Assembly: GCF_004784475.1 (NCBI RefSeq)
Contig: NZ_SRRT01000004.1
Coordinates: 248,001 to 312,000 of the forward strand
From: Streptomyces bauhiniae
GTDB taxonomy: Bacteria > Actinomycetota > Actinomycetes > Streptomycetales > Streptomycetaceae
Reading direction: 5' to 3'
Length of the DNA stretch: 64,000 bases
This document shows, piece by piece, positions 52,865 through 61,731 of the stretch (within the stretch, counting starts at the first letter, position 1; every line of letters starts with the position of its first letter). A program made the position numbers and the translations under genes. The notes beneath the pieces were generated by a model. That model had not been told where the DNA came from. It worked only from the letters and a program-made list of their open reading frames with translations, and ran no database searches.

Positions 52865-53701
52865 ATGCTCGCTACGGCCTCGCCGCTCACCGCAGCGTAC
52901 GCCCGGCTCGGCGAGGTCTATCCGGGACTGAGCGTGACCCTTCACGAGGGTCCGGCACTGCCCTCGGGCGACGGCTGGGTCACCGCCGACGGACTCGCCG
53001 CGGGCGGCGCCCAGCTCGACTCCTTCCTCGCCTGGGACGACGCCCAGGTGCTGCGGGACTACGGGCAGCGCGCCCGCCCGGACGTCATCGCCGGCTTCGG
53101 CCTGCACCGCTACGCCTGGCCCGCCTGCCTCCTGATCACCGTCCCCTGGTTCCTGCACCGCCGGGTCCCCCGGCTGCCCGCGGCCCACGTCGCCTACCAC
53201 CGCACCGAGGGCCGGATGACCGTACGGCCGGGCACCTTCGCCTGCCTGCCGGACGACCCGGCGGCCGGGCTGCCCGAGGCGGTCGTGGTGGCCGACGAGG
53301 AGGCGCTGCGCGCCGAGGTGCGCGCGGCCGTCGCCGAGCACCTCGAACCGGTGCTCGGCGGTTTCGGCCCGCGCATGCGGCGGCGCGGCCGCGCGCTGTG
53401 GGGCATGGCGACGGACGAGATCGTCGAGGGCCTGTGGTACCTCGCCTCCCTCTTCGGCGAGGGCGAGGAGCGGCGCGCGATGCGCGAGCTGGAGCTGCTG
53501 CTGCCGGGCACCACCCGTCCGTACGCGGGCTCGGCCGCGTTCCGCGAGCTGACCGGTCCGGACGGCGCCCCGCTGGCCACCCGCGACCGGGTGAGCTGCT
53601 GCATGTTCTACACGCTGCGCCCCGAGGACACCTGTGCCACCTGCCCCCGCACCTGCGACAGCGACCGCGTCGCCAAGCTGACGGCGGCCGCGGCGGCCTG
53701 A
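52865..53701 (+). CDS. FhuF-like siderophore-iron reductase ([2Fe-2S] protein)
   Basis: A protein of 278 residues. The C-terminus carries the FhuF cluster motif: Cys245-Cys246, Cys257 and Cys260, with a further Cys264 (CCMFYTLRPEDTCATCPRTC). The body shows the IucA/FhuF-like pattern with LHRYAWPACLLITVPWFLHRRVP. FhuF releases iron from siderophores by reduction. An iron box precedes it, so it is part of the iron-starvation response. It is 30 kb from the siderophore synthetase pair and no transport genes are adjacent. Confidence 0.88.
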   Translation: MLATASPLTAAYARLGEVYPGLSVTLHEGPALPSGDGWVTADGLAAGGAQLDSFLAWDDAQVLRDYGQRARPDVIAGFGLHRYAWPACLLITVPWFLHRRVPRLPAAHVAYHRTEGRMTVRPGTFACLPDDPAAGLPEAVVVADEEALRAEVRAAVAEHLEPVLGGFGPRMRRRGRALWGMATDEIVEGLWYLASLFGEGEERRAMRELELLLPGTTRPYAGSAAFRELTGPDGAPLATRDRVSCCMFYTLRPEDTCATCPRTCDSDRVAKLTAAAAA

Positions 53702-53898
53702 GCGAGCCGGAACCACTCGTTCGAGCGGCGGAAATCGAACTCAACTACCCCTTCGCAGCACACAGTTCGAGCAGAACGGCATCATCGCGCCGCCCCCGTG
53801 CCCCTTTGAAGGACCGTTGCCTCGAAATCCCCGGCCGGGCGCCGGGAATGGGTCACTATGACGGGCGATACGCCCTATCCCAAGGCAAGGGACCCCTG

Positions 53899-54930
53899 AT
53901 GCGAATGACCGACATATCGCTGAACTGGCTGCTTCCGGGCGCCGTGCTGCTCCTGGGTGTACCGGCGGCGATCACGGTGCTCGCGCGCGGCAAGCGCTCC
54001 TCCGGGGAGAAGGCGGGTGCGGACGACTCCTGGGAACGCAGCGAGGAGCGCCGCAGGCGCAAGGAGGCGGTCTACGGCACCGCCTCGTACGTCCTGCTGT
54101 TCTGCTGCGCCGCGGTGGCGGCGGCCCTCTCCTTCCACGGCCTGGTCGGCTTCGGCGAGCAGAACCTCGGCCTCACCGACGGCTGGCAGTACCTGGTGCC
54201 GTTCGGCCTGGACGGCGCGGCCATGTTCTGCTCGGTCCTCGCCGTGCGCGAGGCCAGCCACGGCGACGCCGCGCTGGGTTCCCGGATGCTGGTGTGGATG
54301 TTCGCCGCCGCCGCGGCCTGGTTCAACTGGGTGCACGCGCCCCGGGGGATCGGCCACGACGGGGCGCCGCAGTTCTTCTCCGGCATGTCCCTGTCGGCGG
54401 CGGTGCTGTTCGACCGGGCGCTGAAGCAGACCCGCCGGGCCGCTCTGCGCGAACAGGGCCTGGTGCCGCGCCCGTTGCCCCAGATCCGCATCGTCCGCTG
54501 GCTGCGGGCACCGCGCGAGACCTACGGGGCCTGGTCGCTCATGCTCCTGGAGGGGGTGCGCAGCCTGGACGAGGCGGTCGAGGAGGTGCGTGACGACAAG
54601 CGGGAGAAGACCGAGGCCCGTCAGCGCCGGCGCGACCAACAGCGCGTGGAGCGGGCCCAGTTGAAGGCGCTGAGCCGGGGTGCCCGGGGCTTCGTGAGCC
54701 GGACGCCCGCGCGGACGGTGGAGGTGCAGATGGACCGCGCCGCCGCCCCGGCGACCGGGGAGCCGGCCATAGCGGCGGAGAAGCTGACCGCCCGCCCACG
54801 GCCCTCGCTGCAGTCGGTCCGGGGGGAACCGGTCACCGTCGACCTCACCGCGGAGGACGACACGATGGCGCTCCCCCGGCTCGACTCGCTGGAGCGCAAA
54901 CTGAAGGACCTGGAGCAGCAGTTCGGCTGA
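53899..54930 (+). CDS. DUF2637-family membrane protein
   Basis: A protein of 343 residues with a helix at the N-terminus (WLLPGAVLLLGVPAAITVLA) and three more hydrophobic helices between about 60 and 155 (YVLLFCCAAVAAALSFHGLVGF, GLDGAAMFCSVLAVREA, LVWMFAAAAAWFNWVHA). A long basic, coiled-coil-like cytosolic tail of about 190 residues follows. This is the DUF2637/SpdB-like pattern common in Streptomyces chromosomes and plasmids. Some relatives are tied to plasmid spread or development; here no plasmid genes are near. Role unknown. Confidence 0.85.
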   Translation: MRMTDISLNWLLPGAVLLLGVPAAITVLARGKRSSGEKAGADDSWERSEERRRRKEAVYGTASYVLLFCCAAVAAALSFHGLVGFGEQNLGLTDGWQYLVPFGLDGAAMFCSVLAVREASHGDAALGSRMLVWMFAAAAAWFNWVHAPRGIGHDGAPQFFSGMSLSAAVLFDRALKQTRRAALREQGLVPRPLPQIRIVRWLRAPRETYGAWSLMLLEGVRSLDEAVEEVRDDKREKTEARQRRRDQQRVERAQLKALSRGARGFVSRTPARTVEVQMDRAAAPATGEPAIAAEKLTARPRPSLQSVRGEPVTVDLTAEDDTMALPRLDSLERKLKDLEQQFG

Positions 54931-54940
54931 GTCCGAGCGG

Positions 54941-54991
54941 CGACGGGGTGGGGACGCGATTCGTCAGGAGCGCGTCCCCACCCCGCCGTCG
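54941..54991. terminator. Bidirectional terminator
   Basis: GGTGGGGACGCG (54947-54958) pairs perfectly with CGCGTCCCCACC (54971-54982); CGACGG and CCGTCG extend the stem with a small bulge. It fills the space between the convergent DUF2637 and RsbW-like genes. Confidence 0.88.
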
Positions 54992-54994
54992 TAT

Positions 54995-55438
54995 CTATGC
55001 GGCCGCCGAACCCAGTTCGAACCAGACCGACTTGCCCACCGCGTGCGCCCGTACCCCCCAGGCGTCCGCGAGGGAGCGCACCAGGACCAGGCCCCGGCCG
55101 CCCGTGTCCTCGTCCGGGGTGGGCGTGCGCATCAGAGGCCCTCGGGCCATGAAGTCCCGTACCTCCACGCGGAGTCCGCGCGGGGAGACGACGACGGTGA
55201 GGACCGCGTCGTCGTCGGTGTGCACCAGGGCGTTGGTGACGAGTTCGCTGGTGAGCAGTTCCGCTATGTCGGACCGGTCGGGCCGGTCCCAGTGCCGTAA
55301 CAGGGCGCGCAGTTCGCGCCGCGCCGCGGGCACCGCCGCGAGGTCGGCCCGCGCCAGCTCGCGTCTGAGCCGGTGCGCCTCACGTGTGCCGCCGGTCTCG
55401 CCGTCCCCCGTGTCCGCCGGAGTGGCCCCCACCGTCAT
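54995..55438 (-). CDS. RsbW/SpoIIAB-like ATP-binding protein (anti-sigma kinase family)
   Basis: A protein of 147 residues with a Bergerat-fold ATPase domain: N-box ELVTNALVH, DFMARGPL around the G1 region and DTGGRGLVLVRSLADAWG at G2. Such single-domain proteins are very common in Streptomyces; some phosphorylate anti-sigma-factor antagonists, most are unstudied. The ATG at 55438 is chosen because GAGGGGG stands upstream; earlier in-frame ATGs at 55468 and 55483 are possible. No sigma-factor or antagonist gene is adjacent. Confidence 0.88.
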   Translation of the reverse strand: MTVGATPADTGDGETGGTREAHRLRRELARADLAAVPAARRELRALLRHWDRPDRSDIAELLTSELVTNALVHTDDDAVLTVVVSPRGLRVEVRDFMARGPLMRTPTPDEDTGGRGLVLVRSLADAWGVRAHAVGKSVWFELGSAAA

Positions 55439-55662
55439 GGGACCGCCCCCTCGCGCCTGCTTCGTCATGACCCCCGCCCACACGTCGCCGGCCCTCCCCC
55501 TCCTGGTCGACCGCGTCCACGACGGATGGTTGCCCAGTGGACCAACGGCCAGTCATGGCCGCCGCCCGACCGCCGGGTCTTCGGCCACGCATGGCGGCCG
55601 TACGGGCGGCCCACCGGCCGTCTGGACACGCGTACGGAAAGCGCCGAGGCGGCCGAAAGACG

Positions 55663-55691
55663 CCGCAGGAGCCGTCTGAGGGCTCCTGCGG
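55663..55691 (-). terminator. Terminator after poxB
   Basis: CCGCAGGAGCC and GGCTCCTGCGG form a perfect 11-bp stem with a seven-base loop, 79 bases beyond the poxB stop. Apart from this hairpin the 331-base gap (55439-55769) shows only the presumed promoter region of the RsbW-like gene. Confidence 0.7.
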
Positions 55692-55769
55692 GCCCGTGCG
55701 CGCACCGTGCGCCCCCAATCGGTCACTCGCGGTGAAACTGACCGGAAATCACCGCTTTCCGGGGCGAGT

Positions 55770-57512
55770 TCAGGGCCGGGGGACGTTGCGGATGTTGGAG
55801 CGGGCCATCTGGAGCATCCGGCCGACGCCGCCGTCCAGCACGATCTTCGAGGCGGACAGCGCGAACCCGGTGACCATGTCGGCCTTGATCTTCGGCGGGA
55901 TCGAGAGGGCGTTGGGGTCGGTGACCACATCCACCAGCGCCGGTCCCTTGTGCCTGAAGGCGTCCTTCAGCGCACCGGCCAACTGCTTGGGCTTCTCCAC
56001 CCGCACCCCGAACACCCCGCAGGCGCGGGCGACTTCGGCGAAGTCGGGGTTCACGTCGGTGGTGCCGTACGACGGCAGGCCCGCCACAAGCATCTCCAAC
56101 TCCACCATGCCGAGCGCGGAGTTGTTGAACAGCACGAGCTTGACCGGCAGATCCTGCTGCACCAGGGTCAGGAAGTCGCCCATCAGCATGGTGAATCCGC
56201 CGTCACCGGCCATGGCGACGACCTGCCGGTCGCGGTCCACGAGCTGGGCGCCGATGGCCATCGGCATCGCGTTGGCCATCGAGCCGTGCGAGAACGAACC
56301 GATGATCCTGCGGCGGCCGTTGGGCGAGATGTAGCGGGCGGCCCAGACGTTGTTCATGCCGGTGTCGACGGTGAAGATCGCGTCGTCGTCCGCCAACTCG
56401 TCCAGCACGGACGCCACATACTCGGGATGGATGGGGACGTGCTTGTCCACCTTGCGGGTGTACGCCTTGACCACGCCCTCCAGCGCGTCGGCGTGTTTCT
56501 TGAGCATCTTGTCCAGGAAGCGCCGGTCGGTCTTCTCCCGCACCCGCGGGATCAGACACCGCAGCGTCTCGCGGACGTCCCCCCACACCGCGAGGTCCAG
56601 CCGGGACCGCCGGCCGATGACCTCGGGCCGTACGTCGATCTGCGCGATCTTCACGTCGTCCGGGAGGAACGCGTTGTACGGGAAGTCGGTGCCGACCAGG
56701 ATCAGCAGCTCGCACTCGTGGGTGGCCTCGTAGGCGGCGCCGTAACCGAGCAGCCCGCTCATGCCGACGTCGAACGGGTTGTCGTACTGAATCCACTCCT
56801 TGCCGCGCAGGGCATGGCCCACCGGGGACTTGATCCGGCCCGCGAACTCCATCACCTCGGCGTGCGCGCCCGCCGTGCCCGCGCCGCAGAACAGGGTGAC
56901 CTTGTCGGCCTGGTCGATCATCTCCACCAGGCGGTCGATCTCGGCGTCGCCGGGGCGGATCGTGGGCCGGGAGGTGACCAGGGCGCTCTCGAAGGACTGG
57001 TCGGGCGCGGGCAGGTCGGCGACGTCGCCGGGCAGCGTGACCACACTGACGCCGCGCTGGCCGATGGCGTGCTGGATGGCGGTCTGGAGCAGCCGGGGCA
57101 TCTGCTGCGGGTTGGAGATCATCTCGCTGTAGTGGCTGCACTCCTCGAACAGCCGCTCCGGGTGCGTCGCCTGGAAGTAGGAGAGGCCGATCTCGCTGGA
57201 CGGGATGTGGGAGGCGAGCGCCAGTACGGGCGCCATGGAGCGGTGGGCGTCGTAGAGGCCGTTGATCAGGTGCAGGTTGCCGGGGCCGCAGGAACCCGCG
57301 CACGCGGTGAGCTTGCCGGTGATCTGCGCCTCGGCGCCGGCCGCGAAGGCGGCGACCTCCTCGTGCCGCACATGCACCCAGTCGATCGCGGCGTTGCGGC
57401 GCACGGCGTCCACGACCGGGTTGAGGCTGTCGCCGACGACGCCGTACATACGGCGCACGCCGGCGCGGGCGAGGATGTCGACGAACTGTTCGGCGACGTT
57501 CTGTTTGGCCAT
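55770..57512 (-). CDS. poxB: Pyruvate oxidase / pyruvate:quinone oxidoreductase
   Basis: A ThDP-dependent enzyme of 580 residues. The catalytic Glu is in the N-terminal HVRHEEVAAFAAGAEAQITG, the FAD-related central domain follows, and the ThDP-binding motif is GDGGFTMLMGDFLTLVQQDLPVKLVLFNN. The order and length match PoxB-like enzymes that convert pyruvate to acetate and CO2, passing electrons to quinone or O2. In Streptomyces it may also act on other 2-oxo acids. The start at 57512 is preferred to an earlier ATG. It is monocistronic. Confidence 0.9.
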   Translation of the reverse strand: MAKQNVAEQFVDILARAGVRRMYGVVGDSLNPVVDAVRRNAAIDWVHVRHEEVAAFAAGAEAQITGKLTACAGSCGPGNLHLINGLYDAHRSMAPVLALASHIPSSEIGLSYFQATHPERLFEECSHYSEMISNPQQMPRLLQTAIQHAIGQRGVSVVTLPGDVADLPAPDQSFESALVTSRPTIRPGDAEIDRLVEMIDQADKVTLFCGAGTAGAHAEVMEFAGRIKSPVGHALRGKEWIQYDNPFDVGMSGLLGYGAAYEATHECELLILVGTDFPYNAFLPDDVKIAQIDVRPEVIGRRSRLDLAVWGDVRETLRCLIPRVREKTDRRFLDKMLKKHADALEGVVKAYTRKVDKHVPIHPEYVASVLDELADDDAIFTVDTGMNNVWAARYISPNGRRRIIGSFSHGSMANAMPMAIGAQLVDRDRQVVAMAGDGGFTMLMGDFLTLVQQDLPVKLVLFNNSALGMVELEMLVAGLPSYGTTDVNPDFAEVARACGVFGVRVEKPKQLAGALKDAFRHKGPALVDVVTDPNALSIPPKIKADMVTGFALSASKIVLDGGVGRMLQMARSNIRNVPRP

Positions 57513-57582
57513 GACGCTCGTCCGCCCCTTCGCGGTCCCTGGGATATGCCCCTGCGCTTCCATCAAGTCACAGGGGCCCCGG

Positions 57583-59565
57583 TTACGCCTCCCAAACGGC
57601 GGCGGCCGTACGGTCGTCGGCGTACCCCTTCACCCTCGTCTGCGTGTCCGCGAGGAACCCGGCGAGACCGGGCGCGGCGGCGCGCGACCAGCGGCGGCCC
57701 AGGAACGCCCGCAGCGACGCCTCGCCGCGCAGCGGGTCCGCGAGGCCGGAGGTGCACATCATCAGCACATCACCCGGCCGGGCTATGGCGGCCCGGAACC
57801 GGAACGGCGTCTGCGGCGGCTCGGCGGGCTCGTACGGGCTCGGCGGGACCGGGATACCGAGGTCCATCGTGAGGCGGTCGCCGTCGGGGGTGCCCTCGCC
57901 CGGTGCGGCCGGTACGGCTGGTACGGCTGGTTCGAGGGACCGCCACTCGCCGTCCCGCAGCCGGAACAGGCCGCCCTCACCGGCGCCGAAGAACACACGG
58001 GTGCGGCAGTCGGGGTCGGCGGGCAGCAGCAGACAGCGCAGGCTCGCGGTGGGCTCGCCGGAGGCGGCGCGGAGTTTGCCGAGGGTGCGGTCGGTGAGGC
58101 GGTTCAGGCCGGACTTGAGGTCGCCGCGCCGGTCTGCGCGCAGGTCCTCGACCAGCCGTTCGTGGCTGCGTCCCAACGCCTGCCCGGTCCACCGGCACGC
58201 CTCGGCGGCCGCCCGGTGCGCGCCGGGCGCGGCCCGCGCGCCGGTCGCCATCGCCACCAGCACCAGCGCCTGCTCCCCCGCCCCGAACCGCGCCACCAGC
58301 AGCGCGTCCCGCCGCGCCTCCCCCCGGTACCGCGCGGAGTCCCCCCGCAACGACACCGCCCGCAAGGTGCACGCCCCGTACCGCGCCCCCTCCAGCACGG
58401 TGTCCGGCACCAGCTCCCCGAGTTCCTCGGGATCGGCGGCGGGCAGCGCGGTGGGCTCGGGCGCGTAGGTGGGCGGCCGGGAGCCGACGTAGTCGGGGCT
58501 GGGGGGCGCGGCTGGCGTGAAGTGGGCTACGCCGGTGACGACGGGGCCTCGGGGGGCGCCGGGGCCGGGGGGCTGCTCCGCAGCGGGTGCTGGCCAGCCG
58601 GGCATGGGCGGGACGGCGGGGGGTCGGCCGGGCTGGGGGTCTGGGGCGGCGGGAGGTCGGTGCGGCGGGGGGGCCGGGGCGGTCGGCGAAACGGAGGTGC
58701 GGGCTGCCGGTGTGTCCGGGGCGCTCGGCGGGACCACGGGAGGTTCGCCCGGCTGTGGGTACGGGGCGCTCGGTGGGACGGTGGGAGGCCGGTCCGACTC
58801 GGAGCCGGGGGCGGCGGGCGTAACCGGGGCGCGGCCTGCCGGTGTCTCCGGGGCACTGGGCGGGACGGCGGGAGGTCCGCCCGGCTGTGGGTACGGGGCG
58901 CTCGGCGGTACCGGCGTCCGCCCCGCTGACCATTCGGGAGCGGGCGGCTCCGTGGGGACAGCGGGCGCCACTCGCCGGGGGTCCGGCGCAGGGGGCGCGG
59001 TCGGCGGGGCCGGGGCGTCCCTCCTGGGAGGGACAGGCGGGGGCGGCCCCGCATCCGGTACGGGAGGCGTGCCCGGCACCACCGGACCGGCAGACGACCC
59101 GGCGGGCGGGGGCTGCCGCACGTCCGGCACAGGAGGCGAGGCGGGCGGCGGCGCGGAAGGCGGGACCGGCGGCTCCGAGGCGGCCGGGGTCCGCCGGGCG
59201 TCCGGCACGGGAGGCGGGAACGGAGGGGCAGCCGGTCCGACCGGCGGGGTGCGCCCGCCCGGGGCATCCAGCGGCGCCCCTCCCCCGGCAGGCGGCTCGG
59301 CGTCCCGCTGGGCCGGAAACGGCGGGCGTTCCCCGGGGGCCGGGCCGTCGGTTCTCCGGTCCGGCAGGGGCGGTGAACCCCCCTGCGCCGGGCCCCGGTC
59401 CTCCGCGCCGCCAGGCCCCCGCCCCATCGTGCGCTTCGCCGAGGCGTAGCGGTCGTCCAGGGAATCCGGGGCCGGTGCCGGTCCGGTGTCCTCGGCCGTT
59501 TCGTCGTAGAGCTGCCCCCACCAGTCGTCGTCCTGGCGAGTGGGCCCGCCCCCCTGCTGACTCAT
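57583..59565 (-). CDS. Proline-rich protein with C-terminal PP2C-like domain
   Basis: A protein of 660 residues. Residues about 20-400 are a Pro/Ala-rich, presumably disordered region that contains tandem repeats of 44 residues (around VPPSAPYPQPG). The C-terminal 240 residues resemble the PP2C fold: VSLRGDSARYRGEARRDALLVARFG, FFGAGEGGLFRLRDG, PGDVLMMCTSGLADPL and YADDRTAAAVW. The catalytic aspartates of the usual DG and SDG motifs are replaced (ATGARA, TSGL), so it may be inactive as a phosphatase. It may bind or sense a phosphoprotein. The ATG at 59565 is the natural start. Confidence 0.8.
   Translation of the reverse strand: MSQQGGGPTRQDDDWWGQLYDETAEDTGPAPAPDSLDDRYASAKRTMGRGPGGAEDRGPAQGGSPPLPDRRTDGPAPGERPPFPAQRDAEPPAGGGAPLDAPGGRTPPVGPAAPPFPPPVPDARRTPAASEPPVPPSAPPPASPPVPDVRQPPPAGSSAGPVVPGTPPVPDAGPPPPVPPRRDAPAPPTAPPAPDPRRVAPAVPTEPPAPEWSAGRTPVPPSAPYPQPGGPPAVPPSAPETPAGRAPVTPAAPGSESDRPPTVPPSAPYPQPGEPPVVPPSAPDTPAARTSVSPTAPAPPPHRPPAAPDPQPGRPPAVPPMPGWPAPAAEQPPGPGAPRGPVVTGVAHFTPAAPPSPDYVGSRPPTYAPEPTALPAADPEELGELVPDTVLEGARYGACTLRAVSLRGDSARYRGEARRDALLVARFGAGEQALVLVAMATGARAAPGAHRAAAEACRWTGQALGRSHERLVEDLRADRRGDLKSGLNRLTDRTLGKLRAASGEPTASLRCLLLPADPDCRTRVFFGAGEGGLFRLRDGEWRSLEPAVPAVPAAPGEGTPDGDRLTMDLGIPVPPSPYEPAEPPQTPFRFRAAIARPGDVLMMCTSGLADPLRGEASLRAFLGRRWSRAAAPGLAGFLADTQTRVKGYADDRTAAAVWEA
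58703..58905 (-). repeat. 132-bp tandem repeat inside the PP2C-like gene
   Basis: Two copies (about 58703-58773 and 58835-58905) repeat a segment of about 70 bases at an offset of exactly 132 bases, or 44 codons, which keeps the frame. It encodes the repeated VPPSAPYPQPG-type proline-rich unit. Confidence 0.7.
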
Positions 59566-59704
59566 GCCGGTAATTGTCACCACGCGGGCCGCGCGGAAAC
59601 GGGGCATCGGCGAAATCCGGCCCTCCTCGCCCAGCGCATCGAGGGACAGGGCGAACGGCCGTACGTAATCTGCGGTTCCGTCCGGGCTCGGGCACGCTGG
59701 GCAG

Positions 59705-60187
59705 ATGGGAGCGTGGGAACTCCTGCTGGTCGGCCTGGTGATCGCGCTCGGCCTGTGCGGAGTGCTGGTGCCCGGGGTGCCGGGTTCGTGGCTGGTGTGG
59801 GCCGGTGTCCTGTGGTGGTCGCTGACGAACCCGTCCGGCCTGGCCTGGGCCCTCCTGGTCGGCGCGACCGTCGTGCTGCTGCTGGCGCACGTCGTCCGCT
59901 GGACGCTGCCCGCGCGCCGGCTGCGCGCGAGCGGCGCGACGCCCCGGATGGCGGTGTACGCGGGCGTCGGCGCGCTCGTCGGCTTCGTGCTGCTGCCGGT
60001 GGTGGGCGCGTTGCCCGGCTTCATGGGCGGGATCTACCTCGGCGAACGGCTCCGCCTCGGCAGCCACGGCGAGGCGATGGCCGCGCTGCGTACGGCGATG
60101 CGCTCGGGCGGCTCCAGCGTGTTCACGGAACTCTTCGCCTGCCTGCTGATCGCGGCGGCATGGCTGGGCGCGGTGGTCTGGGGCTGA
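59705..60187 (+). CDS. DUF456-family membrane protein
   Basis: A small membrane protein of 160 residues with four hydrophobic helices (WELLLVGLVIALGLCGVLVP; WLVWAGVLWWSLT; WALLVGATVVLLLAHVV; AVYAGVGALVGFVLLPVVGALPG). The last loop GFMGGIYLGERLRLGSHGEAMAALRTAM is the family's conserved C-terminal region. It is thought to be a membrane protein of unknown task. It is divergent from the PP2C-like gene and converges on the GDSL hydrolase with only six bases between the stops. Confidence 0.88.
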   Translation: MGAWELLLVGLVIALGLCGVLVPGVPGSWLVWAGVLWWSLTNPSGLAWALLVGATVVLLLAHVVRWTLPARRLRASGATPRMAVYAGVGALVGFVLLPVVGALPGFMGGIYLGERLRLGSHGEAMAALRTAMRSGGSSVFTELFACLLIAAAWLGAVVWG

Positions 60188-60193
60188 CCCCGT

Positions 60194-61357
60194 TCACAGC
60201 AGCACGCGGCTCACACAGTCGGCGACCGCCCGCATCCCGTCGTCGTCGAAGTGCAGATGGTCGCCGGGGTCGTAGCGCGGCAGCAGCCGTACCGGGTCGG
60301 CCGGATCGCGCAGCGCCGCGTCCGCGTCGCAGACCGCGTCGAAGGCGCCGCCGGTGCGGATGAACTCGTTGACCCCCTGTCGTACCTTCTCGCGGGCCGC
60401 CGTGTGGGCCGGGTAGCCGCCGTACGGGGTGAGGGTGACGCCCACGACTCGCAGGTGCCGGGCGTGGGCGCGGGCGACGAGGGTGCGGTAGGCGTCGGCG
60501 TAGGCGCTGACGTCGTCGGCGGTGGGGCTGCCGTTGATGTCGTTGACGCCCTCGAAGACGACGAGGAAGCGGACCCCGGCACGGTCCAGCGCGTCCACGT
60601 CGAGCCGGGCGAGCGCGCCGGGGCCGGTGCCGTCGCGCAGCAGGCGGTTGCCGCCGATGCCCGCGTTGAGGACGCCGAGGCGGCGGTGGCGCTCGGCCAG
60701 CAGGTCGGGCCAGCGGTGGTTGGCGTCGTGGGTGGAGCCGTGGCCGTCGGTGAGCGAGTCGCCGAAGGCGACGACGCTGGCGGTGGCGACGCCGCGTACG
60801 TCGACCCCGGCGACGTAGTACCAGTTGCTGATCGGGGTGCGGTACGCCGACCCGTCCTCGTCGGCCGCGTGCCCGGCGCCGACCAGTGCGACCCAGCTTG
60901 TCTGGAGGGCGGTGCCGTGCTGGGTGGCGGGGCCGGAGTCGTCCGGGGTGAGGACGGTGACCAGGAGATCGGCGGCGGCCGGGACGGTGAGCCGGACCGG
61001 GTCGGTGAGCAGGTCCCGGCCGGGCGGGACCGTGGCGCTGGTGGCACGCCGGAAGGTGGCGGTGCGCAGGGTGCCGGGTACGGCGTCCGGGCCCTGACCC
61101 TGCCGCAGGGCGACGGTGACCGCGCCGAGGTGCAGCGGGGTGGTGCCGAGCCGGTTGGTGACCCGTACCCGCAGCTCGTGGCCGCCGACGCTGAGGTGGA
61201 CGACGTTGCGGATCGCGGCGCCGGGCAGAGCGGGGGCGGTGCCGGAGGGGGCGGCCTCCCAGGTGCCGGTCCAGGGCTGGTCACCGGCGGCGGCCCAGGC
61301 CGGTGCGGGGGTGAGCAGAAGCAGCAGGACCGCCAGGAACCGTACGGCACCGCCCAT
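60194..61357 (-). CDS. Secreted SGNH/GDSL hydrolase
   Basis: A protein of 387 residues with a signal peptide to about 24. Residues 25-190 form a beta-rich domain. The SGNH core starts at AFGDSLTDG (catalytic Ser201), followed by GIGGNRLL and FEGVNDINGS for the oxyanion hole, and DHLHFDDDG with the Asp and His of the triad near the C-terminus. Its likely work is ester or acetyl-group hydrolysis on polysaccharides or lipids outside the cell. AAAGGGG precedes the ATG. No partner gene suggests the substrate. Confidence 0.92.
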   Translation of the reverse strand: MGGAVRFLAVLLLLLTPAPAWAAAGDQPWTGTWEAAPSGTAPALPGAAIRNVVHLSVGGHELRVRVTNRLGTTPLHLGAVTVALRQGQGPDAVPGTLRTATFRRATSATVPPGRDLLTDPVRLTVPAAADLLVTVLTPDDSGPATQHGTALQTSWVALVGAGHAADEDGSAYRTPISNWYYVAGVDVRGVATASVVAFGDSLTDGHGSTHDANHRWPDLLAERHRRLGVLNAGIGGNRLLRDGTGPGALARLDVDALDRAGVRFLVVFEGVNDINGSPTADDVSAYADAYRTLVARAHARHLRVVGVTLTPYGGYPAHTAAREKVRQGVNEFIRTGGAFDAVCDADAALRDPADPVRLLPRYDPGDHLHFDDDGMRAVADCVSRVLL

Positions 61358-61530
61358 GTCCGCCCCTTTCCGCACCGGGCCCGTCCGGATGTCCGGGCCA
61401 CCCCAGGCGACGGTGTCACACGGGCGTGCCGGGGCCGGGGCACCCGCACCGCGGGCCCACCCGCTCGGCCCAGCCGGTCGGGTGGGCCCGGTCAGCTCAC
61501 CCGCGCCTCTGACCAACTTGTGCTGCGGCT

Positions 61531-61711
61531 ACCCAGGGGCGCGGGGAACTGCGCGACCAGCCACGACGGCCCCGCAGCCGCCCACGCACAGAACAGCCGG
61601 CAACCGAACAGACGCCAGCTCCCGAACCGCCCTCCACCACCCCCACCCAGGGGCGCGGGGAACTGCGCGACCAGCCACGACGGCCCGCAGCCCCCCACGC
61701 ACCGAACAGCC
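61531..61711. repeat. Tandem copy of a Streptomyces intergenic repeat
   Basis: A 67-68-base unit, starting with ACCCAGGGGCGCGGGGAACT and ending near GAACAGCC, occurs at 61531-61598 and 61645-61711, an offset of 114, with only a few differences. The core GGGGCGCGGGGAACTGCGCG is familiar from many Streptomyces intergenic regions. It fills much of the 374-base space (61358-61731) between the hydrolase and ogt genes, where I see nothing else but presumed promoter sequence. Confidence 0.78.
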
Positions 61712-61731
61712 CGCGACAGGACGGGCAGAGG

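Noticed and set aside
58703..58905. Tandem repeat as an assembly duplicate
   Set aside because: The two copies differ at many positions and the offset keeps the reading frame, so it is more likely a real protein repeat.
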